DNA of 64,000 nucleotides from Sphingomonas pseudosanguinis (GCF_014196255.1 NZ_JACIDH010000012.1:1-64000), one strand, 5' to 3'. Shown: positions 1-8,434, numbered from the stretch's first letter. Numbers and translations are program-made. Notes: generated from the letters alone by a model not told the origin.

Positions 1-62
1 AGGTCATCTTCCGTCCTCCTCTTCAGGGGACGACAGGCTATCCCAACGAGCACCGCTCCTGA

Positions 63-320
63 TTACGCCATGTGGTTCACCGACCAGCCCGCCGCGTGCA
101 GCAGCGCGGTCACCCGGCGGTAGCCGTAGCGCCCATACTGCTTTGCCAGCGCGACGATGTCGTCGGTGAGCGCCTGCTCATCATCTGCCCCGCACGGCAC
201 CTTGCGCTGCGTTGACCGGTGCTGGCCGAGCACGCGGCATACCCGCCGCTCGGACACGTCCAGCACCTCCCGGACCTGGTCGATGCAGCGCCGGCGCCGT
301 GCGGGGCTCAGAAGTTTCCC
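63..320 (-). pseudogene. IS3-family transposase OrfB, N-terminal fragment
   Basis: This is the N-terminal remnant of OrfB. It begins in the frame overlapping OrfA (GKLLSPARRRRCIDQVREVL) and continues through the conserved YGRYGYRRVTALL segment. It ends abruptly after WSVNH with the unrelated residues MA and a stop. The retroviral-integrase-type DDE domain that normally follows (about 150-200 residues) is missing. The cause was probably a deletion or another insertion at the left edge of the window. Confidence 0.75.
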
Positions 321-586
321 TTCGCCGCCTCCTGCAGGATGAGCTTGTCCAGCGTCAGATCCGAAATCGCACGCCGCAGCCGGGCGTTCTCCTTCTCCAG
401 ATCCTTCATCCGACGCGCCTGGTCCGTCTTCAGGCCACCATATTCCTTGCGCCAGCGATAGTAGGTCTGCTCGCTGACCGCGATCCGCCGGCACGCTTCG
501 GCGGTCGTGCCGCCTTGGCCCAGCACGATCTCAACCTCACGCAGCTTGCCGATGATCTCCTCCGGCTTGTGCTTCTTCGCAGGCAT
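308..586 (-). CDS. IS3-family transposase OrfA
   Basis: This 92-residue protein is the DNA-binding half of an IS3-family transposase. It has an N-terminal helix-turn-helix (KPEEIIGKLREVEIVLGQG, then the TTAEACRRIAVSEQTYYRWR recognition region). A leucine-zipper-like helix follows (MKDLEKENARLRRAISDLTLDK), which in this family mediates dimerisation. The length is normal for OrfA. It overlaps the start of the OrfB frame, as expected for programmed -1 frameshifting. The partner OrfB is truncated, so the protein is probably non-functional for transposition. Confidence 0.85.
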   Translation of the reverse strand: MPAKKHKPEEIIGKLREVEIVLGQGGTTAEACRRIAVSEQTYYRWRKEYGGLKTDQARRMKDLEKENARLRRAISDLTLDKLILQEAAKGNF

Positions 587-747
587 TCTTCGTCCCTTCC
601 CTGGTCCAGACTGTCATAGTCGATGGACCACTCAGAAGGGGGCAGCTCAATGGGTCATGACGGAGACGCTAAATTCGTCTCATGCGAAAGACGGGGTCAT
701 TTGGATGGCCATCAGCCAGCGTGCTACTACCGGCAGCATTTCGGGCC

Positions 748-1098
748 TTAAGAATACACCCCTTCGGCCATGCGATCGAGGTCGCGCAGGACCAACGCTG
801 CATGGCCTTCCTCGACGAGCTGCTCGGGCGTCTTGCCGAAGCCGGGCAGCGGCTGGTGCCGGAACCAGATGATCGCACGACCCTCGTCCCCCGACAGCTC
901 GGCCGCGCGGGTGATGATCTGCGCGATCTCGCCGAGGCGCGCCTGGACCGCCGGGCTGCCCGGCTTGGCCGCCATGGTGTTGCGGTTGATCTGCGCCAGC
1001 TTGGCCAGCCGGGTCAGCGGGAGGCGCAGTCGCTCGGCCATGCGACGCGGGGCGATCATATCGTGATCGCGGATATCGTCCAGAAACGCGGCGAGCAT
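748..1098 (-). CDS. MbcA/ParS/Xre-type antitoxin-like protein
   Basis: This 116-residue protein has an N-terminal helix-turn-helix-like region (ERLRLPLTRLAKLAQINRNT). Its C-terminal segment (IIWFRHQPLPGFGKTPEQL, then a VEEGHAALVLRDLDRM helix) matches the toxin-binding domain of Xre/MbcA/ParS antitoxins. The start is the ATG preceded by AGGAG at a 7-nt distance. These antitoxins normally sit next to a RES-domain toxin that depletes NAD+. No RES gene follows here; downstream lies only about 90 bp and then the IS3 remnant. The toxin has apparently been lost, or this is an orphan regulator. Confidence 0.7.
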   Translation of the reverse strand: MLAAFLDDIRDHDMIAPRRMAERLRLPLTRLAKLAQINRNTMAAKPGSPAVQARLGEIAQIITRAAELSGDEGRAIIWFRHQPLPGFGKTPEQLVEEGHAALVLRDLDRMAEGVYS

Positions 1099-1225
1099 GT
1101 GCAAACTCCTTGCCTATAATATGCTTGTTTTTCGCCTGCACTTCAAGGGCGACACAGTGCGCGAAAGCCCCTAGTCTGCCCCGTCCCCCAGCAGAGGGAA
1201 CGGCAACGGGAGCGGGCTCGCCAAG

Positions 1226-2212
1226 GTGAAGGAAACCATCGCTTTTTCCAGCGAGGGCATGGATGCGGAGACCGGCTTCGCCCGCTATCGCCAGCTTTAC
1301 GCGCAGGGTGCCGATGTCGAGCGGCTGGACGGACCGTTTCATGCGCGCGTCACCGGCTGGCGGTTTCGCCATATGCTGCTGTTCGACCGGCATTTGTCGG
1401 GCATGGCGCATGCCCGGGAGGAGCGGGTGCAGGCCGACGGGTTCGACCATATCGTGCTCCACCATGTGCTGGCGGGCACGCTGATAGGCCATGCGCGCAG
1501 CGGGTTTGAGCAGGCGGGGCCGGGGGACATCGTCTTTCTCGACACGCGGCGCGGCCACCGGACCGAGGCGCACGGTCTGCACATCATCACCGTCAGCATC
1601 GCACGCGACATGATCCATGCCGCGCTCGGCAGCCTGGGTGCGCTGCACGGGCTGGTCGTGGGGGCACCCGAGACGGGAATGCTGAGCGATTTCCTGCAAT
1701 CGTTGGTTCGGCATGCGTCCACGCTCGACGACCGGCATGACGGGGCCTTTGCCCGTGCGCTGATCGAGCTTCTCCCCACGGCGCTGGGCGGCCCGCGCGA
1801 CGTGGCGGTGGAGGCCCGGCGGCAGGATCATCTGCGGCGCGAGGCGGTCGAGCAACTGATCGAGCGCGAGATCGACAATCCCAACCTGACCGGTGCGGTC
1901 ATCGCCGAGCGGGTCGGCGTGTCGCGCGCGACGCTCTATCGCCTCTATCAGCGCACTGGCGGGATCGCGCAGCATGTCCGCCGGCGCCGGGTGGATGCGG
2001 TGCGGCGCGCGCTGGAGGGAGAGGACGTGGTCCCGCTGGCCGAGCTGGCGCGCCGTTACGGGCTGGGCGATGCCGGGGCGCTGACCCGCGCCTTTCGCGC
2101 CGATCGCGGGATCGATCCCGACAGCTATCGCCGGACCATGCGCCAGACGCAGGCCGATATGGTTGAGACGGGGACGCGGCGCTGGAACGGCTGGATGCGC
2201 GAACTCGACTAA
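1226..2212 (+). CDS. AraC-family transcriptional regulator
   Basis: This 328-residue regulator has an N-terminal effector-binding region (about residues 20-190) of the AraC_binding_2 type. A C-terminal AraC DNA-binding domain follows (about 205-310) with two helix-turn-helix units; the first contains GAVIAERVGVSRATLYRLYQ and the second LAELARRYGLGDAGALTRAF. The gene is convergent with the MFS transporter and the two stop codons overlap by two bases (TAA 2210-2212, CTA 2209-2211). It is not a divergent regulator of that transporter. The inducer is unknown. Confidence 0.9.
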   Translation: MKETIAFSSEGMDAETGFARYRQLYAQGADVERLDGPFHARVTGWRFRHMLLFDRHLSGMAHAREERVQADGFDHIVLHHVLAGTLIGHARSGFEQAGPGDIVFLDTRRGHRTEAHGLHIITVSIARDMIHAALGSLGALHGLVVGAPETGMLSDFLQSLVRHASTLDDRHDGAFARALIELLPTALGGPRDVAVEARRQDHLRREAVEQLIEREIDNPNLTGAVIAERVGVSRATLYRLYQRTGGIAQHVRRRRVDAVRRALEGEDVVPLAELARRYGLGDAGALTRAFRADRGIDPDSYRRTMRQTQADMVETGTRRWNGWMRELD

Positions 2213-3444
2213 CGCGCCCGGCGAACCGCAATCCCTGCGGCCGCGCAGCCCAGCATACAGGTCACCCCCAAGACCATGCCGACCGCATCGGCCAGCCCCG
2301 CCAGCGCCTGGCTGGCCAGTCCGACCGCCCAGGGGCCGAGCGCGGTGCCCAGCAGCGTGACGATCGTCAGGAAGATCGCCGTCGCCTCGACCCGCAGGCC
2401 GGCGTCGGTCCGCGCCTGAAGCCCGATCATGGCATTGGCCAGCGCCATCGACAGGCCGACAACCGCGAGCGTCAGCGCGGCCAGCGCCATCGCGGTCGAG
2501 GGGCTGTGCGTCAGCGGCCAGAGCGTAAGGCCGCACAGGCCAAGCCCCAGCAGCATCAACCCCGGCGCGACGCGCGCCCCCTGCCCCAGCCGGTCGGACA
2601 GCCATCCACCCAGCCCGTGCCCCGCCATCCCGGCCAGCATGATTGCCAGCCCCACTTGCAGGCCGGCCTGGGGCGGCGTCAGCCCATGCTGACGGATCAA
2701 CAGGCTGGCCGACCAGCTGGTCAGCGATTGCAGCGCGAGGACACCGCACAGGGCGGCCAGGATATGCGGCGCGAGCGCGGCCCGGTCGGCGATCATTCCT
2801 CGCAGCGCCGATCCCATATGTGCGGTCGCGGGGCGGGCATGGCGCACCGGTTCCCGCCAGATATACAAAGTCAGGCTGAAGGGCAGCGCCAGCAGCCCCG
2901 CGACGATCAGCACCAGCCGCCACGGCGCGATCCCGGTTTGCGGGGCCAGCGCCGCGAACAGCGCGAGCAGCCCCCCGCCCCCGATCATCGCCACCCCCCG
3001 CCCCAGCGAGGCGCCGGCGGTGAAGAAGGCGATGCCCCGTCCGCGATGCGCCGGGGTCATGGTCAGGACGATCAGACCGATCGCAGCCGGACCGATCGCC
3101 GCCTGCGCCAGGCCCATCAGCATCCGGGCGGCAATCAACGCCTCGACCGACCCCGCCCATCCGCAGGCCAGCGTCGCCAGGCTCGATCCCAGCAGCGCCA
3201 GCGCGAGCAGCCGGGCGAGCGGCCAGCGGCGCGCGGCCATGATCATCGGGATCACCGCCAGTCCGTTGACCAGCGCGAAGGCGGGCCCCTGGACAAAGCC
3301 GATCGCACCGTCACCCAGATTGAGCGTGGTCTTGATCGGCTCGATCAGGATCGACAGCAGGAAACGATCGCCCACCGCCAGCATATGGACCAGCGCCATC
3401 AGCAGCGCGACGCCATAGCCTTTGCGTGGCGCCGATCGGGTCAA
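2209..3444 (-). CDS. MFS transporter
   Basis: This is a major facilitator superfamily permease of about 411 residues with twelve predicted membrane segments. The first helix region (VALLMALVHMLAVGDRFLL, then EPIKTTLNLGDGAIGFVQG) resembles spinster-like organic-anion and hexuronate transporters. The frame is open upstream to 3540, but that would overlap the preceding gene by 77 bp. The TTG at 3444, preceded by AGGACGGAA, leaves no overlap and is preferred. Its 3' neighbour is the convergent AraC regulator. The substrate cannot be assigned. Confidence 0.8.
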   Translation of the reverse strand: MTRSAPRKGYGVALLMALVHMLAVGDRFLLSILIEPIKTTLNLGDGAIGFVQGPAFALVNGLAVIPMIMAARRWPLARLLALALLGSSLATLACGWAGSVEALIAARMLMGLAQAAIGPAAIGLIVLTMTPAHRGRGIAFFTAGASLGRGVAMIGGGGLLALFAALAPQTGIAPWRLVLIVAGLLALPFSLTLYIWREPVRHARPATAHMGSALRGMIADRAALAPHILAALCGVLALQSLTSWSASLLIRQHGLTPPQAGLQVGLAIMLAGMAGHGLGGWLSDRLGQGARVAPGLMLLGLGLCGLTLWPLTHSPSTAMALAALTLAVVGLSMALANAMIGLQARTDAGLRVEATAIFLTIVTLLGTALGPWAVGLASQALAGLADAVGMVLGVTCMLGCAAAGIAVRRAR

Positions 3445-3463
3445 ATCCGGTTCCGTCCTGTTG

Positions 3464-4180
3464 TCAGCGTGCCCCCATGGCGCGATCCTGTTGCCAGGCG
3501 TCGATCGGGTCGATCCCGTCATAGGGTGCGGACGGCGCATCCGAAAGCCCGATACGGATCCGTTCGGGGGACCAGGCGGCCTGCAAAGTCGATAGGTCGT
3601 CCCAGTCGCCGTCCAGCCACCGCGCGCGGTCCTCAGGGGCGACGATCATCGGCAGGCTGGACCAGGGGGCATGGCCGCTTACACAGCCCAGCATCGCGAA
3701 ACAGCGCGCACCGCCATGATCGCGCCACAGCCCCGCCACGGTGAACAGGGGCGCATCCGCCAGCGTGAACCATGCCGCACGCCCGCTTCGCACGCCCGAG
3801 GGTGACAGCGCGATACAGGCGGCGGTCACCGGGATCAGGCAGCGCTGCGCGGGCCGCTCGGCCAGCCGGCGCCACCAGGGCAGCGACAGGCTGAAGATCT
3901 GGGTGGTCGGCCAGCACGCCTCGCCCCCGCTGATGTCCCAGCGCTGGGTATCCAGGATGAGGCCGGCCCCACCCTGACGCAGGATGAAGGCGGGATCGCC
4001 GGCGCGCAGGTCCTGCAACCGCGACCAGGCGCCCCAGGACCCCTGCCCGCTTTGGGCAATGGCGAAATCGCGGCACAGCTCGCTCGCCGTCCGCTCCAGC
4101 GTCGCGCGCTCGGTCGACGGAGGCGCCATGCCGGCCATGGGATGGGGGCCGACGATCACCGGACGCTGGCCCAGAGCCAT
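3464..4180 (-). CDS. Degenerate SRAP (SOS response-associated peptidase) family protein
   Basis: This 238-residue protein follows the YedK/HMCES (SRAP) fold landmarks: an RCLIPVTAACIAL strand (normally RCLIPADGFYEW), FTVAGLWRD, and a PMIVAPEDRARWLDGDW segment (normally HDRMPVIL..EDW..WL). The residues that crosslink abasic sites are missing. There is no N-terminal MCGR cysteine, no NARAET asparagine, no glutamate in the GFYEW position and no active-site histidine. It may be a non-catalytic DNA-binding paralogue or a decaying copy. It lies just upstream of the MFS gene on the same strand. Confidence 0.6.
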   Translation of the reverse strand: MALGQRPVIVGPHPMAGMAPPSTERATLERTASELCRDFAIAQSGQGSWGAWSRLQDLRAGDPAFILRQGGAGLILDTQRWDISGGEACWPTTQIFSLSLPWWRRLAERPAQRCLIPVTAACIALSPSGVRSGRAAWFTLADAPLFTVAGLWRDHGGARCFAMLGCVSGHAPWSSLPMIVAPEDRARWLDGDWDDLSTLQAAWSPERIRIGLSDAPSAPYDGIDPIDAWQQDRAMGAR

Positions 4181-4504
4181 TTCCGGTGCGTCACCGAATA
4201 GCGGCGCCGGACCGATTGGCAGAGCAGGACATGACGGCGATGATCATCCTGCAGGGTCACGACCCGAAACAGGACGAAAACCGTCCGCCAGCTGCGCGTC
4301 CGCACGAACGGAAGCGCCAGCGACACCTTGGGGAAGCGCAGCATCACGATAAGGAACTTTGATCGAGGAATGGCGCGGGACGAAGGGGACGTGGTTGGGC
4401 ACAACCCCATCGCCCCGACGAAGCCAATTTAGATCAAGGGGTTCCGTCTGCCCATCTTGGACACATCACTGTCTCACGAATGAGACGCCGGTGGCGGAGA
4501 ATGA
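4181..4504. other. Intergenic stretch without a supported gene
   Basis: About 320 bp separate the ABC1-kinase stop from the SRAP-like gene. A minus-strand frame (4156-4410) encodes arginine-rich sequence that I do not recognise and do not support as a gene. A small perfect stem (GTCTCA/TGAGAC with loop CGAA, 4471-4486) could help terminate transcription near the downstream end of the kinase gene. The promoter of the SRAP-like gene should lie here. Confidence 0.4.
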
Positions 4505-5854
4505 CTAAACGGACGGTATGTCCGCACCGATCGCGGCTGCGGCCAGCCCGCGCACATCGACCCGCGCCTTCAATCGTGCGCAGAGCAGCGCGCTGCCGCT
4601 GATCTTGCGCTGGACGAACAGCGTCTCGACATGCGGGACGTGCCAGGTGTCGCGGTCGGCGATCATCGGACGCGTCTCTTCGCGGACCACCGGTACGAAG
4701 GCGCGGTCGCCGAAGTCGAAGGGACCTGGTCGCGCCATCGTATCGTCGATCGCGGCGATGATCCGGTCGACCGCCGGGCGGTGTGCGGCAACCGCCGCCT
4801 CGCCCAGAAAACCCGTCTCCACCGCGATCTCGCGGATGCGGTCGCGGTCATGCGCCAGCCCCGCCTCGATCAGCCGGCGATAGGAGGCGACCGTTTCGGG
4901 CGGCACGTCGCGCGCGGCGCCGAAATCGAGCAGGACGAGGCGCCGGGTATCGGGCTGCCAGCGGTAGTTGGCGAAATTGGGATCGGTCTGCATCATGCCG
5001 AAATCGAACAGTTCGTGCAGGACCAGATCAATCAGCGCGGTCATCGCGCCGTCGCGGGTCGCTTGATCGGCATCGACCAGCGTCTCGATCGGCTGGCCGG
5101 GAATATAGTCCATCGCCAGCACCAGCGGCGTGGTCAGCGACATCTCCGGCCTGGGCACGACATAGCGCGGATCATCCGCCAGCCGCTCGGCAAAGCGGCG
5201 CATCCGGTCCGCCTCGCGGATATAATCGGCCTCCTCGGCGAGCTGGGTCTTGGCTTCCGTCAGCAGCGGCTTGAGGTCGATCGCGGGCGGGATCAGGTTG
5301 GACACGCGCAACAGCGTCGCGACGTTGTCGACGTCCGAGCCGATGCTGTCGCGCACGCCGGGATATTGGACCTTGATCGCGAGCACCCGGCCATCGGGCA
5401 GGGTCGCGCGGTGGACCTGCCCGATCGAGGCGGCCGCCATCGGTGCGGCCTCGAAATGGCGGAAGCGGCGACGCCAGTCGGCCCCCCATTCGGCGCGTAG
5501 CACCTTGTCGAGCTGCGCGGGCGGCATCCGGTAGGCCTGATCGCGTAAGCGCGAGAGGATGGTCTGGAGTTCGGGCGGCAACAGGTCGCCCGCATCCATC
5601 GAGATCATCTGCCCCAGCTTCATCGCCGCACCGCGCAAATGCGACAGCCGGTCGGCGACGCGCGCGGCATTGCCGGGGGTCAGGACCAGATCGCCCAGCC
5701 TCGGCCGCTCGCCCTGCGCCAGACGCCGCGCGCCCTCGGCCAGCATGCCGCCGGCGACCCCACCCGCTAGCCGGCCAAACGCGCCGGCGCGGGCGAAGCG
5801 TCCGCTGGGGACGGCACGGTGGGTCACGTTGCCGGGCTTGTCATCGTCATTCGC
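4505..5854 (-). CDS. ABC1/ADCK/UbiB-family atypical kinase
   Basis: This ABC1-type protein kinase-like protein has about 449 residues from the proposed start. It shows the family signature KLGQM(I)SMD near residue 80, the alanine-rich loop AAASIGQVHRA, the VAIK-equivalent VLAIKVQYPG, the catalytic-loop remnant QTDPNFANYRW and the LLDFGA metal-binding motif. Members support ubiquinone biosynthesis or lipid homeostasis at the membrane; this one is not diagnostic for UbiB itself. The frame is open to 5944, but the MANDDDKPG methionine gives the more usual short N-terminal tail. It is divergent from the TPR gene. Confidence 0.85.
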   Translation of the reverse strand, partial: ANDDDKPGNVTHRAVPSGRFARAGAFGRLAGGVAGGMLAEGARRLAQGERPRLGDLVLTPGNAARVADRLSHLRGAAMKLGQMISMDAGDLLPPELQTILSRLRDQAYRMPPAQLDKVLRAEWGADWRRRFRHFEAAPMAAASIGQVHRATLPDGRVLAIKVQYPGVRDSIGSDVDNVATLLRVSNLIPPAIDLKPLLTEAKTQLAEEADYIREADRMRRFAERLADDPRYVVPRPEMSLTTPLVLAMDYIPGQPIETLVDADQATRDGAMTALIDLVLHELFDFGMMQTDPNFANYRWQPDTRRLVLLDFGAARDVPPETVASYRRLIEAGLAHDRDRIREIAVETGFLGEAAVAAHRPAVDRIIAAIDDTMARPGPFDFGDRAFVPVVREETRPMIADRDTWHVPHVETLFVQRKISGSALLCARLKARVDVRGLAAAAIGADIPSV

Positions 5855-5940
5855 CATGCCCGGCATAGCGGTGCGTGTGCGGCTTGGTTCCGTTGGCCGG
5901 GGAATTGCAGGAGCATGAGGATCGAGGTGTCGATAGGAAG

Positions 5941-5962
5941 ACATGTCGACATGTCTTCCTGT
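5941..5962. repeat. dif-like site 1
   Basis: Left arm ACATGTCG, spacer ACATGT, right arm CTTCCTGT (5 of 8 bases match the consensus CGACATGT). It lies within a larger perfect 26-bp palindrome (5935-5960) between the divergent ABC1-kinase and TPR genes. It is the least typical member of the family on its right side. Confidence 0.5.
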
Positions 5963-6054
5963 GGGATGTTACGCGCGTGTCAGCGATCCATCACTATGTC
6001 AGGGCTATGGGTATGGCACGCTGCCGAATGGGCGCGCGGGCGAGAGGAAGGATC

Positions 6055-6765
6055 ATGCTGTATCTGATCGCGGCGCTGGCCTTGGCGATACAAGCGGCTC
6101 CCGCGCCATCCACGGCCAAGCCTCCATCGTTGGAGGACCGGATGACACCACAGATCGAGGCGGCCGCGCAATCGGTGCGCGAGCATCGACCCCAGGCTGC
6201 GCTCGATCGCCTTGCGCTGGTCATTGCCGTCTATGAGGCGGATCATGCCACGGAAACCCGGCGCATCTATTGCGGCACGTCGCTGCAGGAAGCGATCCTC
6301 TATGCGGGCATGGGGGCCAGGGACAGGGTTGGCGCGGTCGTCCTGCTGCCCGGTTATTGCACCGCGCTGTATCTGAAAGGCTATGCGCTGGTCGACCTCG
6401 GTCGGATTGCGGAGGCCAAGGCGATTTATGAGCGGTTGCTGACGCTGGCGCCGATGGATGCGCAGTACCGGACCGAATATGGCTAATTGATCCGACTGGA
6501 AAAAGACTGGCCGCGCATGCTGGCCATCTGCACCCGGGCGCAAGAGGACGCCGGGATCGCCGAACCCGGGATCAAGTCCGTGCAACAGGGCGCCGCGCTG
6601 CGGTGTCAGGGCTATGCGCTGATCGAACTGCATCGCTATGACGAAGCGGAGGCGCGGTACCGCGCCGCCCTCGCGCTCGATCCCAAGGACGCAAAGGCGC
6701 AGAACGAGTTGCGCTATATCTCCGAGCAGCGCGCCAAGGCTAAGGAAGGCTCGCCTACGAGCTGA
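6055..6765 (+). pseudogene. TPR-repeat exported protein interrupted by an in-frame stop
   Basis: One continuous reading frame encodes a secretion signal (MLYLIAALALAIQAAPAPS) and tetratricopeptide-like helices. The TAA at 6484-6486 splits it exactly in phase after MDAQYRTEYG. The sequence resumes at once with LIRLEKDWPRMLAICTRAQ and further TPR (YALIELHRYDEAEARYRAAL, LDPKDAKAQNELRY) to a stop at 6765. A single CAA-to-TAA change would explain it. The full product would be about 235 residues. Possible explanations are a pseudogene, a sequencing error or stop-codon readthrough. The second half has a TTG available as a start but no clear ribosome site. Confidence 0.75.
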
Positions 6766-6769
6766 TCCG

Positions 6770-6791
6770 ACATGTCGACATATCGACGTGT
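6770..6791. repeat. dif-like site 2
   Basis: Left arm ACATGTCG, spacer ACATAT, right arm CGACGTGT. It sits 4 bp after the stop of the TPR gene. The spacer fits the NNNTGT pattern better when read on the opposite strand, suggesting inverted orientation relative to the next site. Confidence 0.6.
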
Positions 6792-6847
6792 AGGGTTGAT
6801 GAGCGATTATACCTCGCCACCCCGCACCGGTGATCGTGGCCGCGCAA

Positions 6848-6869
6848 TATGTCGGACTGTTGACATGTC
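6848..6869. repeat. dif-like site 3
   Basis: Left arm ATATGTCG, spacer GACTGT, right arm TGACATGT. It ends at the last base of the merR stop codon. Together with site 2 it brackets a gene-free 56-bp gap between the TPR and merR genes. Confidence 0.6.
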
Positions 6870-7273
6870 TAGTGGTCGAAGAATGTCAGGATCGGGCAAG
6901 GCCCCGCAGCCCGGCTTCCACATTCTCGCGCCAGATGGTCGAGCGAGGCACGGGCCTTTTGCAACGCGGCGATCTGCGCATCCAGCGCCGCGATCCGGTC
7001 CCGCGCCAGCTCGCGCACCTGCGCCCGGTCATCGGTGGCATCGAGCGCCAGCAACGCGCCGATCTGCTCCAGCGTGAAGCCTGCCTGTTGCGCGGCGCGA
7101 ATGAAGCGGAGCCGCCGCGCATCCTTCTCGCCATAACGCCGGATGCGGCCCGCCCTGCCCGGCCCCTGAGGTCGCTCGGGCGTGCCAAGCAGGCCGCGCC
7201 GTTGGTAATAGCGGATCGTCTCCACCCCTACCCCGCCCTCACGCGCCAGCCCCGCGATCGTCCAGTCGGCCAT
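6869..7273 (-). CDS. MerR-family metal/redox-type regulator
   Basis: This 134-residue MerR regulator has the N-terminal winged helix (WTIAGLAREGGVGVETIRYY, then YQRRG) and a long dimerisation helix. Its C-terminal loop ECGSRAAGPCPIL has two cysteines spaced like Cys117 and Cys126 of mercury MerR. The position equivalent to MerR Cys82 (LLALDATDD) is not cysteine, so the classical three-cysteine mercury site is incomplete. I chose the MADWTIAGL start because upstream codons do not resemble the family. An operator that is nearly the classical mer operator lies at 8676-8691, in front of the glutaredoxin-MauE gene, and is its likely target. Confidence 0.85.
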   Translation of the reverse strand: MADWTIAGLAREGGVGVETIRYYQRRGLLGTPERPQGPGRAGRIRRYGEKDARRLRFIRAAQQAGFTLEQIGALLALDATDDRAQVRELARDRIAALDAQIAALQKARASLDHLARECGSRAAGPCPILTFFDH

Positions 7274-7365
7274 GATGCTACTCCAACCTGCCAATGACCT
7301 TGTGCGGATAAATGCTAGAGAGTTTGTCAGCCTGTTATCGCTGGACGCCAACCACGGCGAGATAA

Positions 7366-7385
7366 GGGGCCGGATCATCGGCCCC
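7366..7385. terminator. Hairpin downstream of manC
   Basis: A 7-bp perfect GC-rich stem (GGGGCCG/CGGCCCC) with loop GATCAT lies 5 bp beyond the manC stop in the direction of manC transcription. Only a short T-poor tail follows, so termination may be inefficient. Confidence 0.5.
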
Positions 7386-7390
7386 GTGAT

Positions 7391-8434
7391 TTAGCGCTTC
7401 ATGGCTTCAATCAGCTTCTTGACGTCCTGGCTACGTCCACGTGGCAGGATCAGGATGTCTTCGCCGCTTGCGACTACGATCAGGTCCTGTACGCCGACCG
7501 CCGCAACACGTACGCCGTCAGTGCGGATCAGGCAGTTCGTGGTATCGATGGCCAGCACCTCGCCGCGATGGGCATTGCCGAAGCCGTCCAGCTCACTGAT
7601 GGCGTGCAGGGCATCCCAGCTGCCGACATCGTTCCAGCCCATGGCGACAGGGACTACCGCAACACGGTCGGCACGTTCCATCACGGCATAGTCGATCGAA
7701 TCTGACGGGCATGCGGCAAAGGCGGCCTCATCGGGGCAGATGCGCTTGCCGTCGTGCTTAGCGGTACGAACCGCCTCTTTGGCTGCGGCGAGCATCTCCG
7801 GCGCATGCCGGCCAAGTTCTTCCAGATAACGGTCGGCACGGAACAGGAAGATACCGCCGTTCCAGGCGTAGTCGCCCCGCGCGAGCATGACTTCCGCCCG
7901 TTCCAGCTGAGGCTTTTCGACGAAGCGAGCAACCTGATGCACACCCTTGGCAATCTCGCGACCGACCTGGATCCAGCCATAGCCTGTCTCGGGCGTGTCC
8001 GCCGAAATGCCGAAGGTGGCAAGCCAGCCTTGAGATACCATGGGTAGCGCTGCTCGAATGGCGCTGTGGAATGCATCGAGATTTTCGATGACGTGATCTG
8101 ATGGCATGACCAGCAGCACATCCTCGGGCTGTGCGACAAGAGCCGCCAGTGCGATGGCGGGTGCGGTGTTGCGGGCAACCGGTTCCAGGATCAGCGCCTG
8201 GGGCGGGGTGCCTGCTTGGGTCAGCTGGCTTTCGACCAGATCGGCATGGCGTTGTCCCGCCACGACAATCGGGGTTGCAAAACCATCGGTGTTGGTCCGC
8301 TGCGCGGTCAATTGCAGCATCGTCTCGTCCGATGTCAGCGCTAGCAACTGCTTGGGCATTTCCGGCCGGGACATTGGCCATAAACGCGTACCGGACCCGC
8401 CGGACAGAATTACCGGCACGATCAAAATGTTCAT
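7391..8434 (-). CDS. manC: Mannose-1-phosphate guanylyltransferase
   Basis: This enzyme makes GDP-mannose from GTP and mannose-1-phosphate, a precursor for exopolysaccharide. The 347-residue protein has the nucleotidyltransferase signature VILSGGSGTRLWPMSRP near residue 8, PKQLL, the FVEKP motif and WNGGIFLF. It stops before the cupin phosphomannose-isomerase domain found in about 470-residue bifunctional ManC/AlgA enzymes, so it is the short monofunctional form. The ATG at 8434 has AAGGAAG upstream. It sits between merR and its probable target gene, far from the rest of the sugar genes, which suggests later insertion. Confidence 0.9.
   Translation of the reverse strand: MNILIVPVILSGGSGTRLWPMSRPEMPKQLLALTSDETMLQLTAQRTNTDGFATPIVVAGQRHADLVESQLTQAGTPPQALILEPVARNTAPAIALAALVAQPEDVLLVMPSDHVIENLDAFHSAIRAALPMVSQGWLATFGISADTPETGYGWIQVGREIAKGVHQVARFVEKPQLERAEVMLARGDYAWNGGIFLFRADRYLEELGRHAPEMLAAAKEAVRTAKHDGKRICPDEAAFAACPSDSIDYAVMERADRVAVVPVAMGWNDVGSWDALHAISELDGFGNAHRGEVLAIDTTNCLIRTDGVRVAAVGVQDLIVVASGEDILILPRGRSQDVKKLIEAMKR

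Larger units (their letters stand above)
63..660 (-). mobile_element. IS3-family (IS407-like) element remnant
   Basis: This is the 5' half of an IS3-family insertion sequence, read on the minus strand. It carries a complete OrfA and the first part of OrfB. Homology to OrfB stops near position 72, where the reading frame runs into unrelated DNA and a stop codon. The outer end near 640-660 is approximate, because I could not pair terminal repeats when one end is missing. The DDE catalytic core is absent, so the element cannot move itself. Confidence 0.75.

Noticed and set aside
680..3160. Very long minus-strand open frame (about 826 codons) over the AraC and MFS genes
   Set aside because: It is antisense to the AraC gene and out of frame with the MFS gene. 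Its composition is Arg/Ala/Gly-rich, as expected of a shadow frame in GC-rich DNA.
2506..3744. Plus-strand open frame of 412 codons antisense to the MFS gene
   Set aside because: It is dominated by Gln, Arg, Pro and His with no hydrophobic core or family motif. It is a shadow of the transporter gene.
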